A DNA stretch of 64,000 nucleotides, taken from the NCBI RefSeq assembly GCF_018130505.1, contig NZ_JAFCKH010000005.1, positions 62,001-126,000 of the forward strand, read 5' to 3'. The notes beneath the pieces are model-generated. The model made no database searches. It was given only the letters and a program-made list of their open reading frames with translations, and was not told the DNA's origin. Of the stretch, positions 44,341-53,347 are shown piece after piece (within the stretch, counting starts at the first letter, position 1; each line of letters starts with the position of its first letter). This stretch comes from Bradyrhizobium tropiciagri (GTDB taxonomy: Bacteria > Pseudomonadota > Alphaproteobacteria > Rhizobiales > Xanthobacteraceae). The position numbers and the translations under genes are program-made.

Positions 44341-45633
44341 GTGCCGCCGATCCAGTACATCGTAGAAGGCGGCCGCCGGCTCTCCGGCACCATCGAGCCG
44401 TCCGGCAACAAGAATTCCGCGCTGCCGATCATCGCGGCGGCACTCCTGACCGAACACCCGGTCACGCTGACCAACGTGCCGCGCATCCGCGACACCGAGA
44501 CGCTGGTCGAGTTGTGCCGCTCGGTAGGCGCCGCCGCCGAATGGACCGAGCGCAATACGCTTGCGATCCAGGCCAAGGAGATCCGCGCCGCCGATCTCGA
44601 TCCCGAACTGTGCGCGCGCATCCGCGCCTCGATCCTGCTGGCTGGCCCCCTGCTCGCCCGCTGCGGCGAGGTCGCGCTGCCGCCGCCCGGCGGCGACGTG
44701 ATCGGCCGCCGTCGTCTCGACACGCACTTTCTAGCGTTCGAGCAGCTCGGCGCCACCGTGACCGCGACGCACCGGCTCGAATTCCGCGCCTCGCGCCTGA
44801 AGGGCGCCGACGTGTTCCTCGACGAGCCCAGCGTCACTGCGACCGAGAACGCGCTGGTGGCCGCGGTGGCCGCCCGCGGCACCACCTATCTGCGCAACGC
44901 GGCTTCCGAGCCGCATGTGCAGGACCTCGCCAATTTCCTGGTGGCGCTCGGCGCCAAGATCGAGGGTATCGGCACCAACACCATCATCGTGCACGGCCCG
45001 GCGACGCTGGGCGGCGCGAGCTACGCGATCCAGCCCGACCATATCGAGGTGGGGTCACTGATCGGGCTTGCCGCGGTGACGCGCTCGCCGCTGCGCATCG
45101 CACGCGCCGGCGTCGAGCATCTGCGCTCGATCCGGATGGGTTTCGAGCGGCTCGGCATCGTCTGCGGCGTCGAGGGCGACGATCTTGTCGTGCCGTCGAA
45201 CCAGACCATGAAGATCCACGACGATTTCGGCGGCCATGTCCCGAAGCTCGAGGACCAGCCCTGGCCGGCCTTCCCGGCCGACCTGATGTCGATTGCGATC
45301 GTGACCGCGACGCAGTGCGACGGCGTCATCCTGATGCACGAGAAGATGTTCGAGTCGCGGATGTTCTTCGTCGACAAGCTGATCGCGATGGGCGGGCGGA
45401 TCGTGCTGTGCGACCCGCATCGCGCGATCGTCGCCGGCCCGAGTCGGCTGCGCGGCGCGCCGATGACCTCGCCTGACATCCGCGCCGGCATGGCCATGCT
45501 GCTCGCTGCCGTCTGCGCCGAGGGCACCTCGACCATCAACAACGCCGACCAGATCGAGCGCGGCTATGAGCGGATCGAGGAGCGGCTCAACGGCCTCGGC
45601 GCCAAGATCAAGCGGATCCCGGCACGAAGTTGA
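44341..45633 (+). CDS. murA: UDP-GlcNAc 1-carboxyvinyltransferase family (MurA-like), Cys115 replaced by Asp
   Basis: A 430-residue enolpyruvyl transferase. MurA moves enolpyruvate from PEP to UDP-GlcNAc, the first step of peptidoglycan synthesis. The Lys-Asn pair at residues 24-25 (SGNKNSALP), an Asp in AFPADLMSI and the Arg in DIRAGMAML match MurA. At the E. coli Cys115 position, normally GGC-x-IG, this protein has GGDVIG with Asp119; Asp at this site gives fosfomycin insensitivity in Mycobacterium and Chlamydia. The following IGRRRLDTH also deviates from IGARPVDLH. It may be a paralogue rather than the only MurA. Start is GTG 31 bases after gyrB. Confidence 0.88.
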   Translation: MPPIQYIVEGGRRLSGTIEPSGNKNSALPIIAAALLTEHPVTLTNVPRIRDTETLVELCRSVGAAAEWTERNTLAIQAKEIRAADLDPELCARIRASILLAGPLLARCGEVALPPPGGDVIGRRRLDTHFLAFEQLGATVTATHRLEFRASRLKGADVFLDEPSVTATENALVAAVAARGTTYLRNAASEPHVQDLANFLVALGAKIEGIGTNTIIVHGPATLGGASYAIQPDHIEVGSLIGLAAVTRSPLRIARAGVEHLRSIRMGFERLGIVCGVEGDDLVVPSNQTMKIHDDFGGHVPKLEDQPWPAFPADLMSIAIVTATQCDGVILMHEKMFESRMFFVDKLIAMGGRIVLCDPHRAIVAGPSRLRGAPMTSPDIRAGMAMLLAAVCAEGTSTINNADQIERGYERIEERLNGLGAKIKRIPARS

Positions 45634-45642
45634 TCCGGGCAA

Positions 45643-45671
45643 GATCCGGAAAAGTGTGACGCGGTTTTCCG
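45643..45671. repeat. Dispersed 29-bp element (family F), copy 2
   Basis: GATCCGGAAAAGTGTGA followed by CGCGGTTTTCCG matches the reverse complement of the copy at 1167-1195 at 28 of 29 positions. It lies just after the murA stop codon. Confidence 0.75.
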
Positions 45672-45782
45672 GTCGGACCATGCTCAAACAACAACCCGGA
45701 ACGTGACAATCTCTGCGTGAGATCGTCACGTTTGGGCAGCTTGGCCATGCTTTTGGCCTGCTTGGCGTGCTAAACGTTCCCC

Positions 45783-47177
45783 ATGACCTGCATCGACAAG
45801 GTTGAACCGGCCGCGCCTGCGGCCGTCGCGGTGTCTCGCAACCTGCTCACGGCCGAGCTTGCGGAAACGCTGAAGCTCGCCGTGCCGCTGGCGCTGACGC
45901 AGCTCGGGCAGATCGCGATGATGACGACCGACCTCGCCTTCATCGGCCGTCTCGGCAGCGAGGCGGTGGCCGCCGCGGCGCTGGCGCATACCGTGTTCTT
46001 CGTCAGCTTCACCATCGGCATGGGCATGGTCTCGGCGGTGTCGCCGCTGGCGGCGCAGGCGTTCGGGGCGCACGACCCGCGCATGTTGCGGCGCGCGCTG
46101 CGCGTCGGCCTGTGGGCCGGCTTCTTCATGGTGCTGCCGCTGATGGCCCTGCCGTTCCAGGGCGAGCGCATCCTGCTCGCGCTCGGCCAGGCCCCGGCCG
46201 CGGCGCATCTCGCGCAACAATATCTGTTCGGGCTCGCCTGGGGCATCCTGCCGGCGCTGTGGTTCATCGCGCTGCGCGGCTTCATGAGCGCGGTCAACCG
46301 GCCCGAGCCGGTGCTGTGGATCACGCTGGCGGCGATCCCGGCCAATGCGCTGATGGTCTATCTGCTGCTCTACGGCAAATGGGGCATGCCCGAGCTCGGC
46401 CTGTTCGGCGCCGGACTCGCAACCACCCTCGTCAATCTCGGCACGTTCGTCGCCGCCGCGTGGTTCTGCGCCCGGCGCCGCCCGTTCCGCAAGTATCACG
46501 TGTTCGCCCGCGTCTGGCGCCTCGACTGGCCGCTGCTGGGCAAGCTGGTCGCGGTCGGCGCCCCGATCTCGCTGGCGTTCCTGCTCGAATACGGCCTGTT
46601 CGGCGCCGCCGGCCTTTTGATGGGCCTGATCAGCACCACGGCGCTGGCGGCGCACCAGATCGCGCTGCAGATCGCCGCGATCCTGTTCATGGTGCCGTTC
46701 GGCGTCAGCATGGCCGCGACTGTGCGGGTCGGCCACGCGGTCGGCCGCCGCGACGCCGATGCGGTGCGGCGCGCCGGCTATGTCGCGGTCGCGCTCAGCG
46801 CCGTCTTCATGAGCGTGATGACGCTTGCGGTGATCCTGGCGCGCTTCGAGATCGCCGCGCTGTTCCTCGGCGAGGCCAGCGACACCACGGCGCAGCTCAC
46901 CGCGGCACTGCTGATGATCGGCGCGACCTTCTTCATCGCCGACGGGATGCAGACCACCACCGCCGGCGCGCTGCGCGGCATGAACGACACCCAGGTGCCG
47001 CTGCTGTTCGCCGTCATCAGCTACTGGCTGATCGGCTTCGCATCGGCCTGTGCACTCGCATTCCTGGTCAAGCTCGACGCGGCCGGTGTCTGGATCGGGC
47101 TGTCGCTCGGGACCGCGGTCTATGCGACCCTGCTGATCTTGCGCTTCCGGCTGCTGGCGCGCAAACTCGCCGTATGA
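45783..47177 (+). CDS. MATE-family efflux transporter (NorM-like)
   Basis: A 464-residue inner-membrane exporter with twelve predicted helices in two similar halves, driven by Na+ or H+. The first half contains KLAVPLALTQLGQIAMMTTDLAFIGRLG and the second VGAPISLAFLLEYGLFGAAGLLMG, each the start of a MatE repeat. The ATGA at its 3' end overlaps the start of the DUF2867 gene, giving an operon of at least three genes with the DsbA-fold gene behind. Substrates of such pumps are cationic drugs or metabolites; none can be named here. Confidence 0.93.
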   Translation: MTCIDKVEPAAPAAVAVSRNLLTAELAETLKLAVPLALTQLGQIAMMTTDLAFIGRLGSEAVAAAALAHTVFFVSFTIGMGMVSAVSPLAAQAFGAHDPRMLRRALRVGLWAGFFMVLPLMALPFQGERILLALGQAPAAAHLAQQYLFGLAWGILPALWFIALRGFMSAVNRPEPVLWITLAAIPANALMVYLLLYGKWGMPELGLFGAGLATTLVNLGTFVAAAWFCARRRPFRKYHVFARVWRLDWPLLGKLVAVGAPISLAFLLEYGLFGAAGLLMGLISTTALAAHQIALQIAAILFMVPFGVSMAATVRVGHAVGRRDADAVRRAGYVAVALSAVFMSVMTLAVILARFEIAALFLGEASDTTAQLTAALLMIGATFFIADGMQTTTAGALRGMNDTQVPLLFAVISYWLIGFASACALAFLVKLDAAGVWIGLSLGTAVYATLLILRFRLLARKLAV

Positions 47178-47644
47178 AGGTCGACGAGGTCACGCCGAAC
47201 GTGGATTCCGCCGCGCTGCTTGCCGGCGCGCAGTTCGTCGACGCCTTCAGGATCGCGACCACCCGTCCGGGCCTCGACGCGCGGCATGCGGCCGAAGCGA
47301 TGGTGGCGCGTCAGCCGCGCTGGATCGAATGGCTGATTGCCCTGCGCAACCTCCTGGTCGCGCCGTTCGGCCTGAAGACATCAGGCGCCGACGGCACGGC
47401 GCGCGACATGGTTTGGATATTTCCGGTCGTCAGCCAGACGCCGGAACGGCTGGTCGCGGGCTTCAACGACGAGCACCTGGATTTCCGGCTCGTGGTCGAT
47501 GTCGCTGCCGCGGGGCCCGGGCGTAATGTGACGGCCACCACGCTGGTGCTGACCCATAACTGGTTCGGGCGCGCCTATCTCGCGGTCATCATGCCGTTCC
47601 ATCGCCTGATCGTGCCGGCGATGTTGCGGAAGGTCGGAGACTAG
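47174..47644 (+). CDS. DUF2867 family protein
   Basis: A 156-residue protein of the DUF2867 family, a START-like fold of unknown function. It starts with 30 charged residues, then LLAGAQFVDAFRI, a hydrophobic LIALRNLLVAPFGLKT, and ends YLAVIMPFHRLIVPAMLRKVG. The latter pattern is characteristic of the family. Its ATG overlaps the MATE stop codon (ATGA at 47174-47177), so the two are translationally coupled. The longer frame over the MATE gene is a shadow. Confidence 0.82.
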   Translation: MKVDEVTPNVDSAALLAGAQFVDAFRIATTRPGLDARHAAEAMVARQPRWIEWLIALRNLLVAPFGLKTSGADGTARDMVWIFPVVSQTPERLVAGFNDEHLDFRLVVDVAAAGPGRNVTATTLVLTHNWFGRAYLAVIMPFHRLIVPAMLRKVGD

Positions 47645-47647
47645 CCC

Positions 47648-48304
47648 GTGGCGCTACCGGTCGATCTGTTCTTCTCTTTCCGCAGCCCCTACAGCTATCT
47701 GGCGTTGCCGAAGACGCTCAAGATGGCCGCCGACTACGATGTCGCGGTGAACCTGCGGCCGGTCTATCCGCTCGCGGTTCGCGTGCCCGGCTTCTTCAAG
47801 CAGACCAACCCGCAATTCGCCCGCTATGTCGTGCTGGATTCCAGGCGCGTCGCCCAGCACGACAACATCCCGTTCCGCTTTCCGCGACCGGATCCGATCG
47901 TGCAGGACATGACGACGCTCGACGTCGCCGAGCACCAACCCTACATCCATCGCCTGACCCGGCTCGGCGCGGCCGCGCAGATCGAGGGGCGTTCGCTCGC
48001 CTTCACCGCCGCGATCAGCCGCGTGCTGTGGGACGGCTCGGTGAAGGGCTGGAACGAAGGCGATCATCTCGCGCAGGCCGCGACCGCCGCCGGCTTCGAT
48101 CTCGCCGCGATGGACGCGGCCGTCAGCGCGGACCCCGATCGTTACGAGGAAATCATCGCGGCCAACGAGGAGGCCCATGCCGCGTCCGGCCATTGGGGCG
48201 TGCCGACCTTCGTGTTCGAGAACGAACCGTTCTTCGGCCAGGACCGTATCGATCTCCTGATCTGGCGCATGGAGAGCAAGGGGCTCACCCGCCGCAACGC
48301 ATAA
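47648..48304 (+). CDS. 2-hydroxychromene-2-carboxylate isomerase / DsbA-fold oxidoreductase
   Basis: A 218-residue member of the DsbA-like group that includes kappa-class GST and 2-hydroxychromene-2-carboxylate isomerase. Family features are VDLFFSFRSPYSYLAL, where Ser replaces the DsbA cysteine pair, and the C-terminal GHWGVPTFVFENEPFFGQDRIDLL. The isomerase acts in naphthalene breakdown with glutathione, but no such pathway is nearby, so the substrate is open. The start is GTG three bases after the preceding stop codon, placing it as third gene of the MATE operon. Confidence 0.88.
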   Translation: MALPVDLFFSFRSPYSYLALPKTLKMAADYDVAVNLRPVYPLAVRVPGFFKQTNPQFARYVVLDSRRVAQHDNIPFRFPRPDPIVQDMTTLDVAEHQPYIHRLTRLGAAAQIEGRSLAFTAAISRVLWDGSVKGWNEGDHLAQAATAAGFDLAAMDAAVSADPDRYEEIIAANEEAHAASGHWGVPTFVFENEPFFGQDRIDLLIWRMESKGLTRRNA

Positions 48305-48311
48305 GCCAACG

Positions 48312-49451
48312 TCACGCCGCCGTCTTCTCCGCGGCATCCTTCACGATCTTCTCCGAGGCGTCCGCGCTCGTGCACCAGTTGCCGTGGCAGCGCTTGAGGT
48401 CGTTCAGATTCTGCCGCATCTGCTCGAGCGAGAAGCCGAGTGCGTAGAAGCGCTCGGCGGCGTCGACCGGCAGGCCGCGGATCAGGCCGTCCCTGCGGAC
48501 CGCGGCGACCTCCTCGCTGTAGGCGTGCAGCGCCGCGTCGACCGGCGCGATGTCGGCCGGGCCACTGCCGGCACGCAGCGCCGTCGCGACCGTCATCATA
48601 TAGGTCACAATCGCCTTGCTGATTTCGGCCAGCGGCCGCGCCAGCCTCGCCTGGATCTCCGCCGGCAGCGGCACGACGCAGGCGCGCCCGATCATCACAA
48701 CGTCATGCCGCAGCCGCTGGATCGTCCGCAGCAGAGGACCGGTGTCCGGCCCCGACGACAGATGCATCGAGCGTTCGCGCTCGGCCTCGAGGCCGGTCGC
48801 GTGCAGGTTGGTCACCGCCGTGCCGATGCCATCCTGGATCCGATGCAGCGCATCGTTGTCGAGACCGCGCGTCAGGCCGGCGAGCAGTTCAGCGAACGCC
48901 GCCGAGAGCAGCTCGAGCAGTTTCGAGCCATTGACCCGGATCTGGCTGACGGCACGCGACGGCAGCACCAGGAACGAGACCGCAAGCCCGGTGAGCGCGC
49001 CGACCGTGACCTCGAGGACGCGATCGATCGCCGAATCCAGCGGATTGGTGTGGTGCATCGTCGGCAGCAGCAGCACGATCACCGCGGTCACCGTCGCCGA
49101 GCTCAGGCTCGGATTGAGCGCCGCGATGAAGGCCAGCGGCACGATGGCAAGGACGAGCAGCGCCAGGAGACTGCCCTCGCCGGAATGCGGGATCAGCACC
49201 GCGAGCGCGCCGCCATAGACGGCGCCGCCGATGGTGCCGAGCATGTAGTCGCGCGTCGCCTTCAGCGAACGGCCGACGCTCATTTGCGTCACGATCAGCG
49301 AGGTCAGCACCGCCCAGAGCGGCAGCATCAAATTCAGCGCCAGGGCGATGGTATAGGCCGCGACCCCCGCGGACGCGATCCGGACCGCCAGCGCCAGCTG
49401 GGTTTTGCGGGCCCAGACCTGGTCGAATATGCGTTTTGCGAAGGTGCTCAT
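48312..49451 (-). CDS. FUSC-family inner-membrane protein
   Basis: A 379-residue protein with one block of about six membrane helices at residues 20-155 (SAGVAAYTIALALNLMLPLWAVLTSLIV and TIGGAVYGGALAVLIP) and a cytoplasmic helical region of about 200 residues. This half-length design is a single FUSC/ArAE unit, related to aromatic-acid exporters and to plant aluminium-activated channels. ATG at 49451 is preferred; the frame to 49853 overlaps the next gene. It converges on the isomerase gene (seven-base gap) and is divergent from MmgE/PrpD. Confidence 0.85.
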   Translation of the reverse strand: MSTFAKRIFDQVWARKTQLALAVRIASAGVAAYTIALALNLMLPLWAVLTSLIVTQMSVGRSLKATRDYMLGTIGGAVYGGALAVLIPHSGEGSLLALLVLAIVPLAFIAALNPSLSSATVTAVIVLLLPTMHHTNPLDSAIDRVLEVTVGALTGLAVSFLVLPSRAVSQIRVNGSKLLELLSAAFAELLAGLTRGLDNDALHRIQDGIGTAVTNLHATGLEAERERSMHLSSGPDTGPLLRTIQRLRHDVVMIGRACVVPLPAEIQARLARPLAEISKAIVTYMMTVATALRAGSGPADIAPVDAALHAYSEEVAAVRRDGLIRGLPVDAAERFYALGFSLEQMRQNLNDLKRCHGNWCTSADASEKIVKDAAEKTAA

Positions 49452-49583
49452 GCGGCGAGATCCGGAATCAAGCGAAAAGCCCGTGTTACATAGTGTGCAG
49501 CATGGCTGCTGCCCGCGGCGGCAAGGCGGCTTGAACGGTCCCGGCCGCCCGCCTACCCTGCGCCGCAAAATTGAGGAAACACG

Positions 49584-50954
49584 ATGGCCCACGAAACCGC
49601 AACGCTCGCCGCTTATGTTGCCGACCTGAAATACCAGGACATCCCGCTGGAGGTGCTGGAGCGCGCCAAGGTGCTGACGCTGGATTTCCTCGGCAGCACC
49701 ATCCGCGCCAGCCGCGACGCGGAATCGACGCCGTCGCTGATGAAGATGCTCCAGGCGCTGGCGCTCGACGGCAAGGGCGAGGCCACCGTGTTCGGCGACA
49801 CCAAGACCTGGACCCCCGCGGTCGCCGCGCTGCTCAACGGTGCGCTCGGCCATTCACTTGATTTTGACGACACCCACGCCGATTCCTCACTGCATCCGAG
49901 CGCACCGGTGGTGCCGGCCGCGTTCGCGGTCGGCGAGATGGTCGGCGCCTCCGGCCGCGACGTGCTGACCGCGATCGTCGCCGGCTATGAAGTGTGCTGC
50001 CGGCTCGGCAACGCGCTCGACCCGACCTCGCATTACGCCCGCGGCTTCCATCCGACCGCGACCGCCGGCACCTACGGCGCCGCGGCGGCGGCCGGCAAGT
50101 TGTTCGGGCTGTCGGCGGAGCAGCTCGTCTCCGCCTTCGGCGTTTCCGGCAGCCAGGCGGCGGGCTCGCTGCAGTTCCTGGTCAATGGCGCTTGGAACAA
50201 GCGCTACCAGGTCGGCGCCGCCGCGATGAACGGCGTGATCGCCGCGACGCTGGCGCGCAACGATTTCGTCGGCTCGACCGAGGCGGTCGAGGGCAAGCAC
50301 GGCCTCCTGGTCGGCTACAGCGACGATGCGCATCCGGACAAGGCAGTCGCCGGGCTCGGCAGCACCTACGAGACCATGAAGATCGGCGTGAAGCCGTATC
50401 CGAGCTGCCGCTACACCCATGCCGCGATTGACGCGCTGATCGCGATGCGGCGCGAGCACAATCTGACACCGGACCAGATCAAGAAGGTCGAGGTCGGCCT
50501 GCACCGCAACGGCATCACGCTGACCGGCGACGCCGCCACCAAGCGGCACCCGACCTCGGTGGTCGGCGGCCAGTTCTCGATGTTCTTCACCGGCGCGATC
50601 GCGCTGGATCAAGGCCGCTTCGGCTGGGACGATTACGAGCGGCTCGGCGATGCGGCGATCGACGCGCTCGCCGACAAGTTCGACGTGGTGCAGGACGACC
50701 GGCTCGAGGTCGGCCGCACCCACCCGTTCGGCGCCCGCGTCTCCATCACCACCGATGACGGCACCCATGAGCGTCTCTACGCCGATCCCTCGGGCGAGCC
50801 GACCTCGTTCCCCGACGCCGCAGCGATGCAGCAGAAGTTCCTGACGCTGGCCCGCCCGGTGCTCGACAAGCGCGCCGACCAACTCGCAGACGCGATCCTG
50901 ACGCTGGAGCGCTTCGACCGCGTGGAGCAGGCGACGCAGCTCGGACGGCAGTAG
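49584..50954 (+). CDS. MmgE/PrpD family protein
   Basis: A 456-residue protein of the 2-methylcitrate dehydratase fold. Landmarks are the helical N-terminus (ERAKVLTLDFLGSTIRASRD), LLNGALGHSLDFDDTHADSSLHPSAPVVPAAFAV holding the likely active-site Asp/His residues, FHPTATAGTYGAAAAAGKL, and VKPYPSCRYTHAAIDA in the second domain. Members act as dehydratases or decarboxylases on di- and tricarboxylates; without prpB or prpC nearby a propionate role is not supported. GAGGAAACACG precedes the ATG. Confidence 0.92.
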   Translation: MAHETATLAAYVADLKYQDIPLEVLERAKVLTLDFLGSTIRASRDAESTPSLMKMLQALALDGKGEATVFGDTKTWTPAVAALLNGALGHSLDFDDTHADSSLHPSAPVVPAAFAVGEMVGASGRDVLTAIVAGYEVCCRLGNALDPTSHYARGFHPTATAGTYGAAAAAGKLFGLSAEQLVSAFGVSGSQAAGSLQFLVNGAWNKRYQVGAAAMNGVIAATLARNDFVGSTEAVEGKHGLLVGYSDDAHPDKAVAGLGSTYETMKIGVKPYPSCRYTHAAIDALIAMRREHNLTPDQIKKVEVGLHRNGITLTGDAATKRHPTSVVGGQFSMFFTGAIALDQGRFGWDDYERLGDAAIDALADKFDVVQDDRLEVGRTHPFGARVSITTDDGTHERLYADPSGEPTSFPDAAAMQQKFLTLARPVLDKRADQLADAILTLERFDRVEQATQLGRQ

Positions 50955-50970
50955 CGGAGCCACGCATTGG

Positions 50971-51000
50971 GTGTCGTCCCCGCTTTCGCAGGGACGACAG
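50971..51000. repeat. Short palindrome of family E
   Basis: TGTCGTCCCCG and CAGGGACGACAG are nearly perfect inverted arms around CTTTCG. It lies directly after the MmgE/PrpD gene and could act as its terminator hairpin. Confidence 0.65.
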
Positions 51001-51035
51001 CGAGTGTCGTTTCGCTTTGCTCGCCAAACAACGCG

Positions 51036-51144
51036 CTGTCATCACCCGGCTTGACCGGGGGTGATCCAGTATTCCAGAGACGATTGTGATTGAACCGAGA
51101 CGCCGCGGCGTACTGGATCGCCCGGTCAAGCCGGGCGATGACAG
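51036..51144. repeat. Dispersed 109-bp palindromic element (family E)
   Basis: The left arm CTGTCATCACCCGGCTTGAC and the right arm GTCAAGCCGGGCGATGACAG are inverted, with internal arms GATCCAGTA / TACTGGATC. It sits between the convergent MmgE/PrpD and DUF1330 genes. Confidence 0.85.
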
Positions 51145-51162
51145 CGGAGAATGGGGCCGCGC

Positions 51163-51453
51163 CTACTCGGCGCCATCGATGATCACAAAATCCCCATCCG
51201 AATATTTCTGCCGGATCGCTTTCGCTGCCTGGTATTCGGGGCATGTGTAGCATTCCATCGCGGTGGCGCGGTCCTTGAACTCGATGACGAAATTGCGCTG
51301 GCGGGTGGCGCCTTCCATCACCTCAAAAGGTCCGTTGCGCACGATGAAATTGGCGCCGTATTTCTCGAACACGGGGATTGCTGCGGCCAGATATTCGGGA
51401 TAGCGCGCTTCGTCGTGAACCGTGACATGCACGATCCAGTAGGCCTTTGGCAT
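51163..51453 (-). CDS. DUF1330 family protein
   Basis: A 96-residue protein forming one DUF1330 domain, a dimeric ferredoxin-like alpha+beta barrel. Typical segments are KAYWIVHVTVHDEARYPEYLAAAIPVFEKYGA, then VMEGATRQRNFVIEFKDRATAMECYTCPEYQAA. No enzymatic activity is established for the family. AGGAGACCATC precedes the ATG. A dispersed repeat ends 18 bases beyond its stop codon. Confidence 0.93.
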   Translation of the reverse strand: MPKAYWIVHVTVHDEARYPEYLAAAIPVFEKYGANFIVRNGPFEVMEGATRQRNFVIEFKDRATAMECYTCPEYQAAKAIRQKYSDGDFVIIDGAE

Positions 51454-51580
51454 GATGGTCTCCTGCTGACGCGATCGCAGAACCGCGCCGCATTCAAAAG
51501 ATGCGACGCGGCATCAATAAATTCCTGAGACCGGGATTCAATTCACGATCGCGCGGGTTGTCCGCCCTATGGAGCTTCGC

Positions 51581-53008
51581 TCAATTTCCGCCCGCCAGCT
51601 TCGCGCTGCCTGACGTCGCCGCAACGACATCGCGGACCAGATCGAACACACCGTCGGCTGCCGGCGGCGCGTTGGGCGAGCGGCCGAGGCGGACGATGAC
51701 GAGGTGCTGCGACGGCACGATGATGACGTACTGCCCGATCGTGCCCTTGGCGTAGAACGCATCGCGCGGCCAGCCGTGCTCCTTGCGGTAGCTCGCGCCA
51801 AAGCTGTCGCCGAGATTGGTCCAGAAGCCGGCGCCGTAACCGACCCAGGCGTTCGGCGTCGGCGATGCGGAATATTTCACCCAGCCTTCGGGGAGGATGC
51901 GCTTGCCGCCGACAACGCCGTCGTCGAGGTAGAGCTGGCCGAACCGCGCCCAGTCGCGCGCGCTCGCCAGCATTTGGCTCGATCCTTCCGGCGTTCCCGC
52001 CGCGTCGAACTCGATCGTCACGCTGCGCATGCCGAGCGGATCGAACAATTCGCGGCGCGCGAAACGCATCACGTCGGCCGCCCGCCCGCCGGCCGCGTTG
52101 CGGATCAGATGCGAGAGGACGGCGAAATTGCCGTCGTTGTAATTCCAGACGCGGCCGGGTGCGCTTTCCAGCGGAACGCCTTCGGCGAACGCCGCCATAT
52201 CCGGCTCCATGAACTTCATCTGGTTGACCGGCTCGAGCACTGAGGCCAGCGAGGCCTGCAGCGAGCTGCCGATCGCGAGCCCCGCGGTGTGCCGCAGCAG
52301 TTGATCGACGGTGATGACGTGCCGCGGGTCGTCCGGATTTCTCCACGCCGCGATCGGCACCGGCTGATCGACCGTCAGCCGGCCGTCGCGCACCAGGATG
52401 CCTGTCAGCGCCGAGATCACCGACTTGGTCGCGGAGAAGCCGAGCAGCGGCGTGTCGACGCCGACGCCGTCGGCATAACGCTCGGCGACGATGCGGCCAT
52501 CCTTCAACACCACGATCGCGCGGGTGCGGCGGAACGGCGGCTCCGCCGGCTCGGCGAAGGCACGATCGAGCGCCGCAGCGAGTTGCGGGCTCTGCGGCGC
52601 GACCACGGAAGGTCCCGCGATCTCGGGCAGCAGCGCCGCTTGCGGCCGCGCCGGCGGCAACGGGCCATCGGCCGGCGCCACGCCATGATCGAGCATGCAG
52701 CCGAGCCCCTCGCGGTAGATGGCATGGCTGCGGCCGAGGCCGAGCAGGGTGACCGTGACATCCTTGCGCGCGCGGTCGACCTGATAATCCATCGCCCAGG
52801 TGATGAGCCTCACCCCCGGCATCGCCGCCGTGGTCTCGGAGAAGATCCGTGCGGGTTCGAGCCCGCTGACGAAGGTTTCCGAGCACAGGATGTTGGCGAG
52901 AAAGCCGGTCGCGACCTTGGGCACGTCACGGGCGCGGGCGGCGGTGAGTGCCAGCGCGCTGAGCGCAGTGGTGGCGGCGAGGATGAGAATGAGCTTTCGA
53001 CGGGTCAC
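51581..53008 (-). CDS. Serine hydrolase, beta-lactamase / 6-aminohexanoate-hydrolase fold
   Basis: A 475-residue exported protein. The signal peptide (MTRRKLILILAATTALSALALTAARA) is followed by about 120 residues of unknown type, then a class C beta-lactamase-fold domain. SxxK is SATK (Ser192, Lys195), the second motif is WNYND, and HTAGLAIGSSL and DWARFGQLYLDDGVVGG mark the group containing nylon-oligomer hydrolase and esterases. The start is GTG at 53008 with GGAGGACCCC ideally placed. A true lactamase role is unlikely. The gene stands alone, and DUF1330 follows on the same strand. Confidence 0.88.
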   Translation of the reverse strand: MTRRKLILILAATTALSALALTAARARDVPKVATGFLANILCSETFVSGLEPARIFSETTAAMPGVRLITWAMDYQVDRARKDVTVTLLGLGRSHAIYREGLGCMLDHGVAPADGPLPPARPQAALLPEIAGPSVVAPQSPQLAAALDRAFAEPAEPPFRRTRAIVVLKDGRIVAERYADGVGVDTPLLGFSATKSVISALTGILVRDGRLTVDQPVPIAAWRNPDDPRHVITVDQLLRHTAGLAIGSSLQASLASVLEPVNQMKFMEPDMAAFAEGVPLESAPGRVWNYNDGNFAVLSHLIRNAAGGRAADVMRFARRELFDPLGMRSVTIEFDAAGTPEGSSQMLASARDWARFGQLYLDDGVVGGKRILPEGWVKYSASPTPNAWVGYGAGFWTNLGDSFGASYRKEHGWPRDAFYAKGTIGQYVIIVPSQHLVIVRLGRSPNAPPAADGVFDLVRDVVAATSGSAKLAGGN

Positions 53009-53165
53009 GGGGTCCTCCGGTTGGCGCGATGGGCGCTTGGCGGGAGGAAGCCGTGAGGGACGTCGAGATGCTCGTCGGATTTGGAAATTGGCTGGTCGAA
53101 GGTTGAACGAGCCTCGCCGATTTTGGAATTACTGTGCAGTTACATGCATTTGCCGAAATGCTGCC

Positions 53166-53308
53166 TCTTCCCTTCCCCCCTTGTGGGAGAAGGTGGCGCG
53201 GACGCAGTCCGCGACGGATGAGGGGTCTCTATCCGCGGAGAAATACCCCTCACCCGGCTTCGATGCTTCCGCATCGAAGCCACCCTCTCCCACAAGGGGA
53301 GAGGGTGC
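53166..53308. repeat. Dispersed 140-bp palindromic element (family C) in a 339-base gap
   Basis: The outer arms CCCCCCTTGTGGGAGAAGG and CTCTCCCACAAGGGGAGAGG are inverted. Inner arms GGCTTCGATGC / GCATCGAAGCC and GCGGACGCAGTCCGC form separate hairpins. It fills most of the 53009-53347 gap; nothing else was recognised there. Confidence 0.88.
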
Positions 53309-53347
53309 AGCGGAGCAAGGGGTGGGAACCGAGCGCCGGAGCGTCCC

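Noticed and set aside
53166-53308. CRISPR-like array in the repeat-rich gap
   Set aside because: The repeats are inverted arms of one palindrome, not regularly spaced direct repeats with unique spacers; no cas gene is present.
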